20,696 nucleotides of DNA from Candidatus Bipolaricaulota bacterium (lineage in GTDB: Bacteria > Bipolaricaulota > Bipolaricaulia > Bipolaricaulales > Bipolaricaulaceae). The translations under genes were made by a program, and so were the position numbers. How positions within the stretch are numbered: position 1 is the first letter of the stretch; every line of letters begins with the position of its first letter. The DNA lies in NCBI GenBank assembly GCA_021163465.1, contig JAGGWU010000079.1:1-20696 (forward strand). The letters run 5' to 3'. The notes below the pieces were generated by a model, which was not told where the DNA came from, made no database searches, and was given only the letters and a program-made list of their open reading frames with translations. This document shows, in pieces, positions 7,929-15,333 of the stretch.

Positions 7929-8372
7929 TCAAAGGGTGAGGGGCTTTGGCTTCTGGGCCTTGTGGGGATGATCCGGGCCCGCGTAGATCTTGAGCTTGCG
8001 GAGCATCCGCCGGCCCAGGTTGTTCTTGGGGAGCATCCTCTTTACCGCCAGCCGAATCGGCCAGTCGGGATGTTTCTTCACCAGCTCCTCATACGGGATC
8101 TCCACCAGATGCCCCACATATCCCGTGTGGTGTCGGTAGAGCTTCTGCTCCCATTTCTTGCCCGTGAGCTTCACCTTCTCGGCGTTCACCACGATCACGT
8201 AGTCGCCCACATCGAAGTGCGGGGTATAGGTGGGCTTGTGCTTGCCCTGGAGGATGAGGGCGATCTTCGAGGCGAGTCGTCCCAGGGGCTGGTCGGTGGC
8301 ATCGACCACGTACCACTCGCGGGTGAAGGTGATACCAGCATCTTCTTTTTTGGCCATGTAAGTCTTCTGCAT
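7929..8372 (-). CDS. rplM: 50S ribosomal protein L13
   Basis: The 147-residue product is the usual length for L13, an early-assembling large-subunit protein that binds 23S rRNA. Recognisable L13 segments include [61 protein letters not shown], and the C-terminal [27 protein letters not shown] four bases before the ATG sets the start, and a near-consensus promoter lies just upstream. In most bacteria rpsI (S9) follows rplM; here the next gene is an unrelated exported protein, so rpsI must be elsewhere. Confidence 0.97.
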   Translation of the reverse strand: MQKTYMAKKEDAGITFTREWYVVDATDQPLGRLASKIALILQGKHKPTYTPHFDVGDYVIVVNAEKVKLTGKKWEQKLYRHHTGYVGHLVEIPYEELVKKHPDWPIRLAVKRMLPKNNLGRRMLRKLKIYAGPDHPHKAQKPKPLTL

Positions 8373-8409
8373 CTTGCCTCCTTGCGTTGGGAAACGGATC
8401 CGGATGGGG

Positions 8410-8439
8410 ATTATATCCGCCTGTGTCCCGCGGGCTCAA
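8410..8439 (-). promoter_or_regulatory. Promoter of rplM
   Basis: On the minus strand TTGAGC (8439-8434) is followed after 18 bases by a perfect TATAAT (8415-8410). Predicted transcription start is near 8403, giving a leader of about 30 bases with the AAGGAGG site. The -35 box abuts the stop codon of the DUF47 gene, so rplM has its own promoter. Confidence 0.7.
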
Positions 8440-8440
8440 G

Positions 8441-9112
8441 CTACCCCAAAAACAGGAGACAGATCCTTCCCGCGGCGTTCTCCATATGGCCCGCTACCTG
8501 GCCCACGGTGCGGGCTACCTCCACCAAGTGCATCTTGGTGAAGGCATCCAGGTCCCGTTGCCGATAGATGGCTTCCACGAACCGGTCCTCGGCGGTGGAG
8601 ACCCCGTGCTCTTCTTCCCCGATCTCCGCCAAGAGCTCCCGCATCCTTCCGGCCAGCTGGCGCTCCCCCTTTAGGTGCCGTTCCAGGTGCTCCACGAGCT
8701 CACAATAGGCCCGCTGACCTCCCCGCAGGCCGGCGGTGATACGGTCCCAGAGCGCCCGGAGGTCCTGGGGAAGGGAGAGGGGGAGGAGGGAGAGGAGGTG
8801 CACCGCGTCCTGGGCCTTGTCGGCGATCTCGTCCTGCTGCCAGAGGAGGTCCATGAGGTCGCCCCGGGCCATGGGGAGGAAGAGGTCGCTTCTGGGAAGT
8901 TTTTTCCTGATCTGGTGCTTTATCTGGTCGGCCTCGTGTTCCCAGCGATCCACCTCGGCCTTGAGGGAAGAGATGTCCTCCCCTTTGACGAAGGCCTCCA
9001 TCACCTCCAGGAGATACTCGCTGGCACGACACACCTTCTTCCCGTGCTCCACAAAAAGGAAGGTAGGGGGCTGTTCAAAAAGGAGCGTACTCACCCGTTT
9101 CCACAACCCCAT
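8441..9112 (-). CDS. DUF47 (PhoU-like) family protein, putative phosphate transport regulator
   Basis: The 223-residue all-helical protein fits the DUF47/TIGR00153 family, distant relatives of PhoU that usually accompany Pit-type phosphate transporters. Typical features are the N-terminal helix pairs (VDRWEHEADQIKHQIRKKL, about residues 55-73), the following DLLWQQDEIADKAQDAV segment (about 88-104), and a second EEEHG...DRF helix with regular acidic residues. These acidic clusters are thought to bind metal in PhoU-like folds. AAAGGAGG precedes the ATG by five bases. A TATAGT hexamer (minus strand of 9131-9136) could be its -10, but no good -35 is seen. No pit gene is adjacent, so the partner must be elsewhere. 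Confidence 0.85.
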   Translation of the reverse strand: MGLWKRVSTLLFEQPPTFLFVEHGKKVCRASEYLLEVMEAFVKGEDISSLKAEVDRWEHEADQIKHQIRKKLPRSDLFLPMARGDLMDLLWQQDEIADKAQDAVHLLSLLPLSLPQDLRALWDRITAGLRGGQRAYCELVEHLERHLKGERQLAGRMRELLAEIGEEEHGVSTAEDRFVEAIYRQRDLDAFTKMHLVEVARTVGQVAGHMENAAGRICLLFLG

Positions 9113-9162
9113 CCCGGCCTCCTTTAGAGCACTATAGATTGTTTGGTAAACTTCATTTTAGC

Positions 9163-9191
9163 TTCCCATTCCCTCCTTTGCACCTTATACT
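9163..9191 (+). promoter_or_regulatory. Candidate promoter of the outer-membrane-like gene, giving a leaderless mRNA
   Basis: TTCCCA (9163-9168, four of six) and TATACT (9186-9191, five of six) are separated by exactly 17 bases. Only eight bases lie between the -10 box and the ATG at 9200, so the transcript would begin at or next to the start codon. No Shine-Dalgarno is present, which supports a leaderless message. Confidence 0.45.
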
Positions 9192-9199
9192 TCCCCGCC

Positions 9200-10054
9200 A
9201 TGCGTTCGATCTCTGTGGGCGCTATCCTGCTCCTCGCTTACTCGTTGGGGTTCGGCGAGATCTCGGGCACCGCCGGGTTCCGGGCCGATGGTCGGGGAGC
9301 CACAGGACTCAGCGTCGCCGCTATCCTCAACGTGGATTTCTCCCTGGATCCCTTCACGCTCGGGGCTAACCTCTCCCTTCCCCTTCCGGGGCTCGACTGG
9401 AACCTGACCTTACGAGGAAGGATGGGATGGGACCCGTTTCGCCTTTCTTCCCAGGTCGGCGTTTCCCCCCATGGCCTCGCCTTCCTCCGTCAGGACCTCC
9501 GCTTCCTGCCCGACCCTTGGGTCCTCGACGCGGGGGAAGCCCGGGCCAGCGCCCAACTGGACCTCTACATCCGGGACCCCATGGGCACGCCTTCCGCTTC
9601 CCTCATCGGCTCGGCCTCCGGGTACGCCTCGTGGGAAGACCTCTGGATGGAGGCATCGCTGGGGATAAACCTCTACCCCTTCCCCCCTCACCTCGGACGT
9701 AGGGACATCGCGTTCGGATATCAATTACAACCCTTCTGGATCACCTCGAGGAACCACTTCCTCGGGGGATGGAGTTACTCCAGCGTGGAGCTCGGGTACC
9801 AGGAACCCCCGCTTCGGGCCACCGTCCAGGTCACTTTCGGCCCGGAAGGGTTCCGGCGGGTGGGGCTTTCCCTCTCTCTTGCCCCCGATCCGGCCCGGTT
9901 CAGCCTGAACACGGCGGCCACGCCCCAAGGCCCATCCCCCACGTCCCTTACATTCGGTTTCGTGGATGAGGGGATGGAGGGTTACCTTCGGGCGACCATG
10001 GCCTTCCCTTTCGGGCTTCGGGGCGTGGGTTTCGAGGTGAGGGTCCCGTTCTAG
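9200..10054 (+). CDS. Probable outer-membrane beta-barrel protein of unknown function
   Basis: The ATG at 9200 gives a 284-residue product with a signal peptide (MRSISVGAILLLAYSLGFG); an upstream TTG at 9143 would bury that signal, so the ATG is preferred. The mature protein is rich in short alternating strands (for example LGANLSLPLPGLDWNLTLRGRMG, ending VGFEVRVPF). It has many aromatic residues and a terminal phenylalanine, the signature recognised by the BAM machinery in diderm bacteria. No named family was recognised. It diverges from the DUF47 gene and ends tail-to-tail with the uracil-DNA glycosylase gene, the two stop codons sharing a CTAG. Confidence 0.6.
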   Translation: MRSISVGAILLLAYSLGFGEISGTAGFRADGRGATGLSVAAILNVDFSLDPFTLGANLSLPLPGLDWNLTLRGRMGWDPFRLSSQVGVSPHGLAFLRQDLRFLPDPWVLDAGEARASAQLDLYIRDPMGTPSASLIGSASGYASWEDLWMEASLGINLYPFPPHLGRRDIAFGYQLQPFWITSRNHFLGGWSYSSVELGYQEPPLRATVQVTFGPEGFRRVGLSLSLAPDPARFSLNTAATPQGPSPTSLTFGFVDEGMEGYLRATMAFPFGLRGVGFEVRVPF

Positions 10055-10758
10055 AGGCCGGCCAGCCCTTTGGCCGCGGCCACGGCCTCGAGGAACGCCT
10101 CCTCGCTCAAGCGCCCCGTCTGGGTGTTCTGCCGGGAGGGATGGTATGAAGCCACAAGCCAGTAGGGACCGAGCCGGAAACACGCACCGTGGGCGAACGT
10201 CGGTTTGGGCTTGGGTACCTCCACGCCCAATTCCCCCAGGGCCCGCAAACACCCCTCGAAGGCCACCCGGCCCAACGCGAGGATCGCCCGGGCCCCTCTC
10301 AGGAGCCGGAGCTCCCGCACAAGGTAAGGAAGACAGTTGGAGATCTCCGTGTAAGTCGGGCGGTTTCCCGGCGGGGCGCACCGCACCACCGCGGTGAGGA
10401 AGACGCCACGCAAGGACAGTCCGTCGTCCCGATCCCGGGAAAAGGGAATATTGGCGAGTCCCAGGCGGTGGAGGGCCCGCATCAGGGTATCTCCCGCGCC
10501 CCGGGGACCATCGCCGGTGAACATCCGTCCGGTGCGGTTGGCGCCGTGGGCCGCCGGGGCGAGGCCCACGATGACCAGGCGCGCCTCAGGATCTCCGTAC
10601 CCCGGGACCGGCCGCCCCCAGTACTCCTGGTCCCGGAAGGCCCGGCGCTTCCTGCGGGCCACCTCCTCCCGGTACTCCACAAGCCGGGGGCACTTCCTGC
10701 AGCCGACGATCTCCGCTGCTAACCCCTCAAGGGAGTTCCCAAATCCTGACCGTTCCAT
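10051..10758 (-). CDS. Uracil-DNA glycosylase, family 5 (UDGb)
   Basis: The 235-residue enzyme should remove uracil, and possibly other deaminated bases, from DNA. The family motif GLAPAAHGANRTGRMFTGD spans residues 65-83; alanine where other UDG families carry an active-site Asp or Asn is typical of family 5. The C-terminal motif is YHPSRQNTQTG (HPS at 206-208). Four cysteines, C20 and C23 (CRKC), C127 (VRCAPPGNRPT) and C142 (SNCLPYL), fit the [4Fe-4S] cluster of this family. The ATG at 10758 (MERSGFGNSL) was chosen because the frame upstream lies inside the WD40 gene and has no UDG features. It overlaps the WD40 gene end by 32 bases in another frame. Family 5 enzymes are frequent in thermophiles. 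Confidence 0.9.
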   Translation of the reverse strand: MERSGFGNSLEGLAAEIVGCRKCPRLVEYREEVARRKRRAFRDQEYWGRPVPGYGDPEARLVIVGLAPAAHGANRTGRMFTGDGPRGAGDTLMRALHRLGLANIPFSRDRDDGLSLRGVFLTAVVRCAPPGNRPTYTEISNCLPYLVRELRLLRGARAILALGRVAFEGCLRALGELGVEVPKPKPTFAHGACFRLGPYWLVASYHPSRQNTQTGRLSEEAFLEAVAAAKGLAGL

Positions 10759-11668
10759 CCTTGGCCGCGGAGGCGAGATACTTCCCGTCCGGGGAGAAGG
10801 CCAAGCCCCACACGTGGGAGGTGTGGCCTGCGAACTCGGCCACCAGCCTTCCGGACTTAAACTCCCACACCCGCACCGTCCGGTCGAACCCCGCCGAGGC
10901 AAGCAGCGAGCCATCGGGGGAGAGGGCGAGGCCGTAGATGGGCTTCTGGGGATTGGGGATTACCCTGAGCTCCTCTAGGGTCGCGGCGTCGTAGAACTTG
11001 ATGTCCCCCTCGTAATTCCCCCAAACGAGGGTCTTCCCGTCCCGGGAGAAGAGGACGTTGTAAATCCCGTCCACCCCGGCCTTGATGGTGGAAAGGAGCT
11101 TCCCCTCCCTGACATCCCATATCCTCACCGTGCCGTCGCAGGAACTGGAGACAAGGCGTTTTCCGTCGGGGGAGAAGTCCACCGAGCGGATCCAGTTCCG
11201 ATGCCCCTCGAGGAGAAGCACCTCGAGGCCCAGGGATAGGTCCCACACGCGAACGGTCTTATCGAACGCCCCGGACGCAAGGAGGGTACTATCCGGCGAG
11301 AAATCCAAGGTCCACACGGTGAAGGAATGGGAATCGAAGCGGTAAAGCTCCGTCCAAGCCCGGGTATCCCAGACGATGATGAGGGAGCCGCTGTCCGCGG
11401 TGGCCAAATAGCGTCCGTCCGGGGAGACCGCGGCGGCGGAGACCTTCCCCCCGTGGCCTTCGAGGACCCGGGCCGGGGCCTCCCACGGGTAGGGCCAGAG
11501 CTCCACCGTCCTTCCCCGAGCTACCACCAGGGTGTCATCGGGCAGGAAGGCCACCACATGGTAGTGGTATCCTGTTCCTTCCGGGGCCGTGAGGACCCTG
11601 AGGGCGTCGGCCGAAAGGGGAAAAGAGAGCCCGAAAACAAGAACCGCCAATGTCAAGGATACTTTCAT
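10727..11668 (-). CDS. Exported seven-bladed WD40 beta-propeller protein
   Basis: The ATG at 11668 follows AAGGAGG by five bases and gives 313 residues with a signal peptide (MKVSLTLAVLVFGLSFPLSADA). Seven WD40 blades follow, with motif ends at about residues 58, 100, 142, 184, 226, 268 and 310. Most have the pattern FSPDGxxLxS then VRxWD/E, such as VDFSPDGKRLVSSSCDGTVRIWD. The first blade is the most degenerate. Seven blades make a closed propeller, so the protein seems complete: a scaffold or binding protein without an enzyme domain. Secretion of a WD40 propeller suggests a periplasmic or surface role; partner unknown. It is followed by, and overlaps, the uracil-DNA glycosylase gene. Confidence 0.85.
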   Translation of the reverse strand: MKVSLTLAVLVFGLSFPLSADALRVLTAPEGTGYHYHVVAFLPDDTLVVARGRTVELWPYPWEAPARVLEGHGGKVSAAAVSPDGRYLATADSGSLIIVWDTRAWTELYRFDSHSFTVWTLDFSPDSTLLASGAFDKTVRVWDLSLGLEVLLLEGHRNWIRSVDFSPDGKRLVSSSCDGTVRIWDVREGKLLSTIKAGVDGIYNVLFSRDGKTLVWGNYEGDIKFYDAATLEELRVIPNPQKPIYGLALSPDGSLLASAGFDRTVRVWEFKSGRLVAEFAGHTSHVWGLAFSPDGKYLASAAKDGTVRIWELP

Positions 11669-11689
11669 GATTTCCTCCTTGCTTTTCCC

Positions 11690-11718
11690 ATCATACCTGG
11701 AGCGGGGTTGGGGACCAA
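11690..11718 (-). promoter_or_regulatory. Promoter of the WD40 gene
   Basis: On the minus strand TTGGTC (11718-11713) is followed after 17 bases by TATGAT (11695-11690). The predicted start near 11683 leaves about 15 bases of leader containing AAGGAGG. It overlaps the -35 of the divergent dprA promoter. Confidence 0.5.
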
Positions 11719-11736
11719 GGACGGAGCACCTAGAAT
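11708..11736 (+). promoter_or_regulatory. Candidate promoter of dprA, giving a leaderless mRNA
   Basis: TTGGGG (11708-11713) and TAGAAT (11731-11736, five of six) are 17 bases apart. Only seven bases separate the -10 box from the GTG at 11744, and there is no Shine-Dalgarno, so the message probably starts at the GTG. The -35 shares base 11713 with the -35 of the WD40 promoter, so the two polymerases would compete. Confidence 0.45.
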
Positions 11737-11743
11737 CGTTTCC

Positions 11744-12832
11744 GTGGAAAGGAAGCACGCTTGGATCGTGCTGAACGCTGCAGCCTCCCTGACTCCTAAA
11801 AGGAGGCGGGCCCTCCTCGAGGCCTTCGGGGATCCTGTAACGATATGCACCGCCTCGGAGGCGGAGCTCGCCGCGGTCATCGGGGAGGGTGCGGCGAGGA
11901 GGCTGGTGGAGGAGATCGGCGGGATCGACCCCGTGAGGGAGGTTTCCCTGGCCGAGGGGGCCGGCGCGACGATCCTCACCCTCGAGGACGAGGGGTACCC
12001 CGAAGTCCTCCGGGACCTTCCCGACCCCCCGCTCGCCCTCTACGTGTTGGGGGAGCTATGTCCCGAGGACGCACGGGGCATTGCCATCGTGGGAACCCGG
12101 CGGGCCACGAGCTACGGGAGGCTGGTGGCGCGGAAGCTGGCCGCGGAGCTAGCGTCCCGTGGGGTTACGGTGGTCTCGGGGATGGCCCCGGGGATCGACA
12201 CCGCGGCCCACCGCGGGGCTCTGGATGCGGGCCGGACGGTCGCCGTCCTGGGGACGGGGCTAGGAAATCCCTATCCCGCCGGGGCCCGTTCTTTTATGGA
12301 GGAAATTGCCTCCCGGGGCGCGGTCCTTTCCGAATATCCCTGGGAGACCCCGGGCTCCAAGTGGACCTTCCCCAAAAGGAACCGGATCATCGCCGCGCTG
12401 TCCTTGGGGGTGGTAATCGTGGAGGCCCCGGAGCGCTCTGGAGCCCTGATCACCGCCGATTTCGCCCTGGAGCAGGGGAAAGAGGTCTTCGCCGTGCCCG
12501 GGCCCATCACTTCGGAAGTCTCCCGGGGAGCCAACCGCCTCATCCAAGACGGAGCGAAGCTGGTGATGGGGGTTGAGGATATTCTTGCTGAGTTGAGGTT
12601 CCCAGGCCTGCGGATAGGTAGCGAGCGGGAAGCTGAGGAGGAACCCAAGCTCTCCGGAGAGGCGAGGGCAGTGTACGAGGTCCTGGGAGGGGAGCCGTTG
12701 AGCGCCGAGGAGGTGGCGGAGCGGACCGGGCTCCCATATGCCACCGTGGCCCGAGTCCTCCTGGAGCTTTCCCTGGCAGGGATAGTGGAGGAGACCCCCG
12801 GAGGACGTTACCTGCGGTCGAGGTTCGGCTGA
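11744..12832 (+). CDS. dprA: DNA processing protein DprA (Smf)
   Basis: The GTG at 11744 gives 362 residues, the normal DprA size. DprA binds incoming single-stranded DNA during natural transformation and loads RecA. The N-terminal helical HhH-like part spans about 8-95. The Rossmann-fold core (about 96-290) carries VGTRRATSYG (116-125), VVSGMAPGIDTAAHRGAL (143-160), GTGLGNPYP (170-178) and FPKRNRIIAALS (209-220). The C-terminal winged helix (about 303-360) includes LSAEEVAERTGLPYATVARVL. The open frame extends far upstream into the antisense of the WD40 gene, but no family similarity exists there, and a promoter just before the GTG supports this start. No other competence gene is nearby. Confidence 0.93.
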   Translation: MERKHAWIVLNAAASLTPKRRRALLEAFGDPVTICTASEAELAAVIGEGAARRLVEEIGGIDPVREVSLAEGAGATILTLEDEGYPEVLRDLPDPPLALYVLGELCPEDARGIAIVGTRRATSYGRLVARKLAAELASRGVTVVSGMAPGIDTAAHRGALDAGRTVAVLGTGLGNPYPAGARSFMEEIASRGAVLSEYPWETPGSKWTFPKRNRIIAALSLGVVIVEAPERSGALITADFALEQGKEVFAVPGPITSEVSRGANRLIQDGAKLVMGVEDILAELRFPGLRIGSEREAEEEPKLSGEARAVYEVLGGEPLSAEEVAERTGLPYATVARVLLELSLAGIVEETPGGRYLRSRFG

Positions 12833-13020
12833 GATACTGAGGCGGCGGCGCTGGCGGACGGGCCCCAAGCGCGGTGAACATGTTCGTCTGGAGCTTCCGG
12901 TCCCGGCCTTTCGAATCTGTTTTTTTTCTCCTCGCCGCACCCCTTTACGCGTAGACCCCGACCGCTTCGCAACCCCACCGGTGTTGCAGCCGTTCCCCCC
13001 TTGCGGATCATTACGATGCA

Positions 13021-14304
13021 ATGTCGAGGGTGCGGATTCCCAAGGACCGGATGTATTACAAGTTCCGCCTGTACGGGTTCCTGAAGAACCTCCGGTTCTT
13101 CGATCCTTTTGTTGTGCTCTTTTTCCGGGAGATGGGGCTTTCGTTCCTGGAGATCGGGGCGCTTTTTTCCATCCGCGAGGTCGCCACCAACCTCCTGGAG
13201 GTCCCCACCGGAGTGGTTGCCGACGCCTTCGGGAGACGCAAGGCGATGCTCGCCTCCTTTTCCAGCTATATCCTCTCCTTCCTCATCTTCTACACCGCTC
13301 CCGGGTTCTGGACCTATGCCCTGGCCATGGTGCTTTTTGCCTTCGGGGAGACCTTCCGCTCCGGCACCCACAAGGCGATGATCCTCGAATATCTCCGTCT
13401 AAAAGGGATAGAGCACCTGAAGGTCCACTACTACGGCCATACTCGGGCCGGGTCACAATTGGGCTCGGCCCTGGCGGCGCTCATTGCCGCCGGGCTCGTC
13501 TTCTACTCCGGTTCCTACCGGATCGTCTTCATTGCCTCGGTGGTGCCGTATGTGTTGGGCCTTTTCCTCTTCCTCACCTATCCCAAGGAGCTCGATGGGG
13601 AGATCGTCCGGGTGACCGGGGCCTGGCGGGAGAAGTTCGCGGAACGCGTCCGCATCACCGGGCGGGGCTTCCTCTCCATGTTCCGCGACGCCCACACCCT
13701 GAAAGGGCTTCTCCACTCCGCCGCCTTCGACGGGGTGTTCAAGGCCACCAAGGACTACCTCCAGCCGATCCTCAAGTCCCAAGCCCTGGCCTTGCCCCTC
13801 CTCCTTTCCCTTTCCGCGGACAAACGCACAGGGATTGTGGTGGGGATCATCTACTTCTTCCTACACCTGGGGACCTCCTTCGCCTCCCAAAACGCGGGGA
13901 GGATCCAGGAACGGATGCGGTCCCTTCCCGCGGCGGTGAACATCACGTACCTTTTGGGGATGGGACTTCTGCTTCTGGCAGGGCTCGGGACCCGGTTCGG
14001 GGTGTACGGGCTTGCCATCGCCTGCTTCGTGGGGCTATACCTTTTGCAGAACCTTAGGCGCCCGATGATGGTGGGATACCTTTCCGATGTAATCCCCCGG
14101 CGGATGATGGCGTCGGGGCTCTCGGTGGAATCGCAGCTCAAAACCTTGATCCAGGCGGGTCTGGCCCCATTGGTGGGGTACTTGGCCGATACCGTAGGGG
14201 TGGGGTTCGCCCTGGCCATCGTGGCCGCAGGGGCGAAGCTCTCCTGGATCTTCCTCCGGGTCCCCTCCCCCAAAGGGGTGAAGGTGCCGGAGGCCGAACG
14301 GTGA
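13021..14304 (+). CDS. Major facilitator superfamily transporter
   Basis: The 427-residue product has about twelve hydrophobic segments with a long charged loop in the middle (about residues 190-235), as in MFS carriers. The cytoplasmic loop 2-3 motif reads GVVADAFGRRKAM (64-76), a good MFS motif A. The family exports or imports small solutes; the substrate is not readable. No Shine-Dalgarno precedes the ATG and no good promoter box was found, so the start is less certain than the frame. The stop overlaps the start of the DUF218 gene, so the two are translated together. A 188-base gap after dprA holds a T-run (12920-12927) without a convincing stem. Confidence 0.85.
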   Translation: MSRVRIPKDRMYYKFRLYGFLKNLRFFDPFVVLFFREMGLSFLEIGALFSIREVATNLLEVPTGVVADAFGRRKAMLASFSSYILSFLIFYTAPGFWTYALAMVLFAFGETFRSGTHKAMILEYLRLKGIEHLKVHYYGHTRAGSQLGSALAALIAAGLVFYSGSYRIVFIASVVPYVLGLFLFLTYPKELDGEIVRVTGAWREKFAERVRITGRGFLSMFRDAHTLKGLLHSAAFDGVFKATKDYLQPILKSQALALPLLLSLSADKRTGIVVGIIYFFLHLGTSFASQNAGRIQERMRSLPAAVNITYLLGMGLLLLAGLGTRFGVYGLAIACFVGLYLLQNLRRPMMVGYLSDVIPRRMMASGLSVESQLKTLIQAGLAPLVGYLADTVGVGFALAIVAAGAKLSWIFLRVPSPKGVKVPEAER

Positions 14305-15071
14305 GCGAGTTCTTCGACGGGCTGTCCGACCCGCTGGCCTTGGCCCTCCTCGGCCTCCTTATCGCCGCGGTATGGGCATTTTGGGTGAGGAAACGGCTTT
14401 TGGGCGGTCTCCTTTCGGTACTTTTCCTCTGGCTTTATTTCCTGGGGATCACCCCCGGCGCGGACCTTCTCCTTCGCCCTTTGGAAGATGCTCACCCGGC
14501 GCTGATCATGCCGCCCTCCCGAGAGGTGGCGGCGGTGGTGGTGCTCACGGGAGGGGAGGCGGCGAGCCCCGGACGCCCGGTGACGAGCGACCTCTCCGAG
14601 TCCTCCCTGGAACGCCTGATCGAGGGGATTCGGGTGTGGCGGATGTTGGGGAAGGGCGTGCCCCTGATCTTCGTCGGGGGAGCCGGGATCCCCGGCCGGG
14701 GAGCGGAATCCCCCCTTATGGCCGCCGCAGCGATGGCCCTAGGGGTACCGGAAGAGGCCATCTCTTGGGAATCCACGTCCCGGAATACCTACGAGAACGC
14801 CCTGGCGGTGCGGGATATCCTGGGGAGACGTCCTTTCGTGCTCGTCACCTCCGCCTTCCACATGCCCCGGGCGGTGGAGATCTTCCGAAAGCTGGGCACT
14901 ACCCCCATCCCCGCCCCCTGTGGCCAGCGGACCTTGCGGGCTTATATCACATATGACTTCATCCCCCGCGCCATAAACCTCTGGCACTCCGCCCACGCCC
15001 TTAGGGAATACCTGGCCATCCTCTGGTACCGCTTGCGGTATTCACAGGGGATTGCCCCCGATACCCGGTAA
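14301..15071 (+). CDS. DUF218 / YdcF-ElyC family protein
   Basis: The GTG at 14301 overlaps the MFS stop in a GTGA arrangement, with GGAGG seven bases upstream, so translation is coupled. The 256-residue product has two N-terminal membrane spans (about 12-30 and 34-52). A DUF218 domain from about 75 follows, with VVVLTGGEA (78-86), FVGGAG (124-129), SRNTYENA (160-167) and LVTSAFHMPRAVEIF (181-195). This layout matches SanA/ElyC-type envelope proteins, which in E. coli affect peptidoglycan precursor or vancomycin phenotypes. The biochemical reaction is not established. It faces the cell surface and may depend on the adjacent MFS protein. Confidence 0.88.
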   Translation: MSEFFDGLSDPLALALLGLLIAAVWAFWVRKRLLGGLLSVLFLWLYFLGITPGADLLLRPLEDAHPALIMPPSREVAAVVVLTGGEAASPGRPVTSDLSESSLERLIEGIRVWRMLGKGVPLIFVGGAGIPGRGAESPLMAAAAMALGVPEEAISWESTSRNTYENALAVRDILGRRPFVLVTSAFHMPRAVEIFRKLGTTPIPAPCGQRTLRAYITYDFIPRAINLWHSAHALREYLAILWYRLRYSQGIAPDTR

Positions 15072-15207
15072 AGGCCTACAGACGGGGCCTTCCTCGAGAT
15101 GGGGAGGAGCCGAACCGCTATCCGGAGGCCAAGCGGGCCCGGGCTGCACGAGTTTGCCCTTGGGCTCCGCAAAGAACCCTTCCAGGATCTGCTCGCGATT
15201 TTCGTTC

Positions 15208-15235
15208 CGCATGGTGGCCTGAAGGCCACCGTGCC
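15208..15235. other. Short inverted repeat in the convergent gap between the DUF218 and permease genes
   Basis: GGTGGCC (15213-15219) and GGCCACC (15224-15230) flank a TGAA loop; flanking CAT/GTG extends it to about ten pairs. No T-run follows on either strand, so it is not a standard terminator. The rest of the 262-base gap (15072-15333) shows no supportable gene. Confidence 0.35.
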
Positions 15236-15333
15236 CAAGGCGAGACACGCTTCCCGGGACACTACTCTCCGTCTTCAGGGCGAGGCACTTTTTGGTTGAT
15301 CCCGGACCATTGGAAGCCGGCGAGGCATCCCTT

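Noticed and set aside
11327..11743. N-terminal extension of the dprA frame
   Set aside because: It is antisense to the WD40 gene and has no DprA-like sequence; a promoter lies just before the GTG at 11744.
12876..12885. GAACATGTTC palindrome as a LexA/SOS box
   Set aside because: The spacing between GAAC and GTTC is two bases rather than four, and it lies between dprA and an MFS gene without a promoter.
12920..12927. T8 run after dprA as an intrinsic terminator
   Set aside because: No stable stem could be paired directly upstream of the run.
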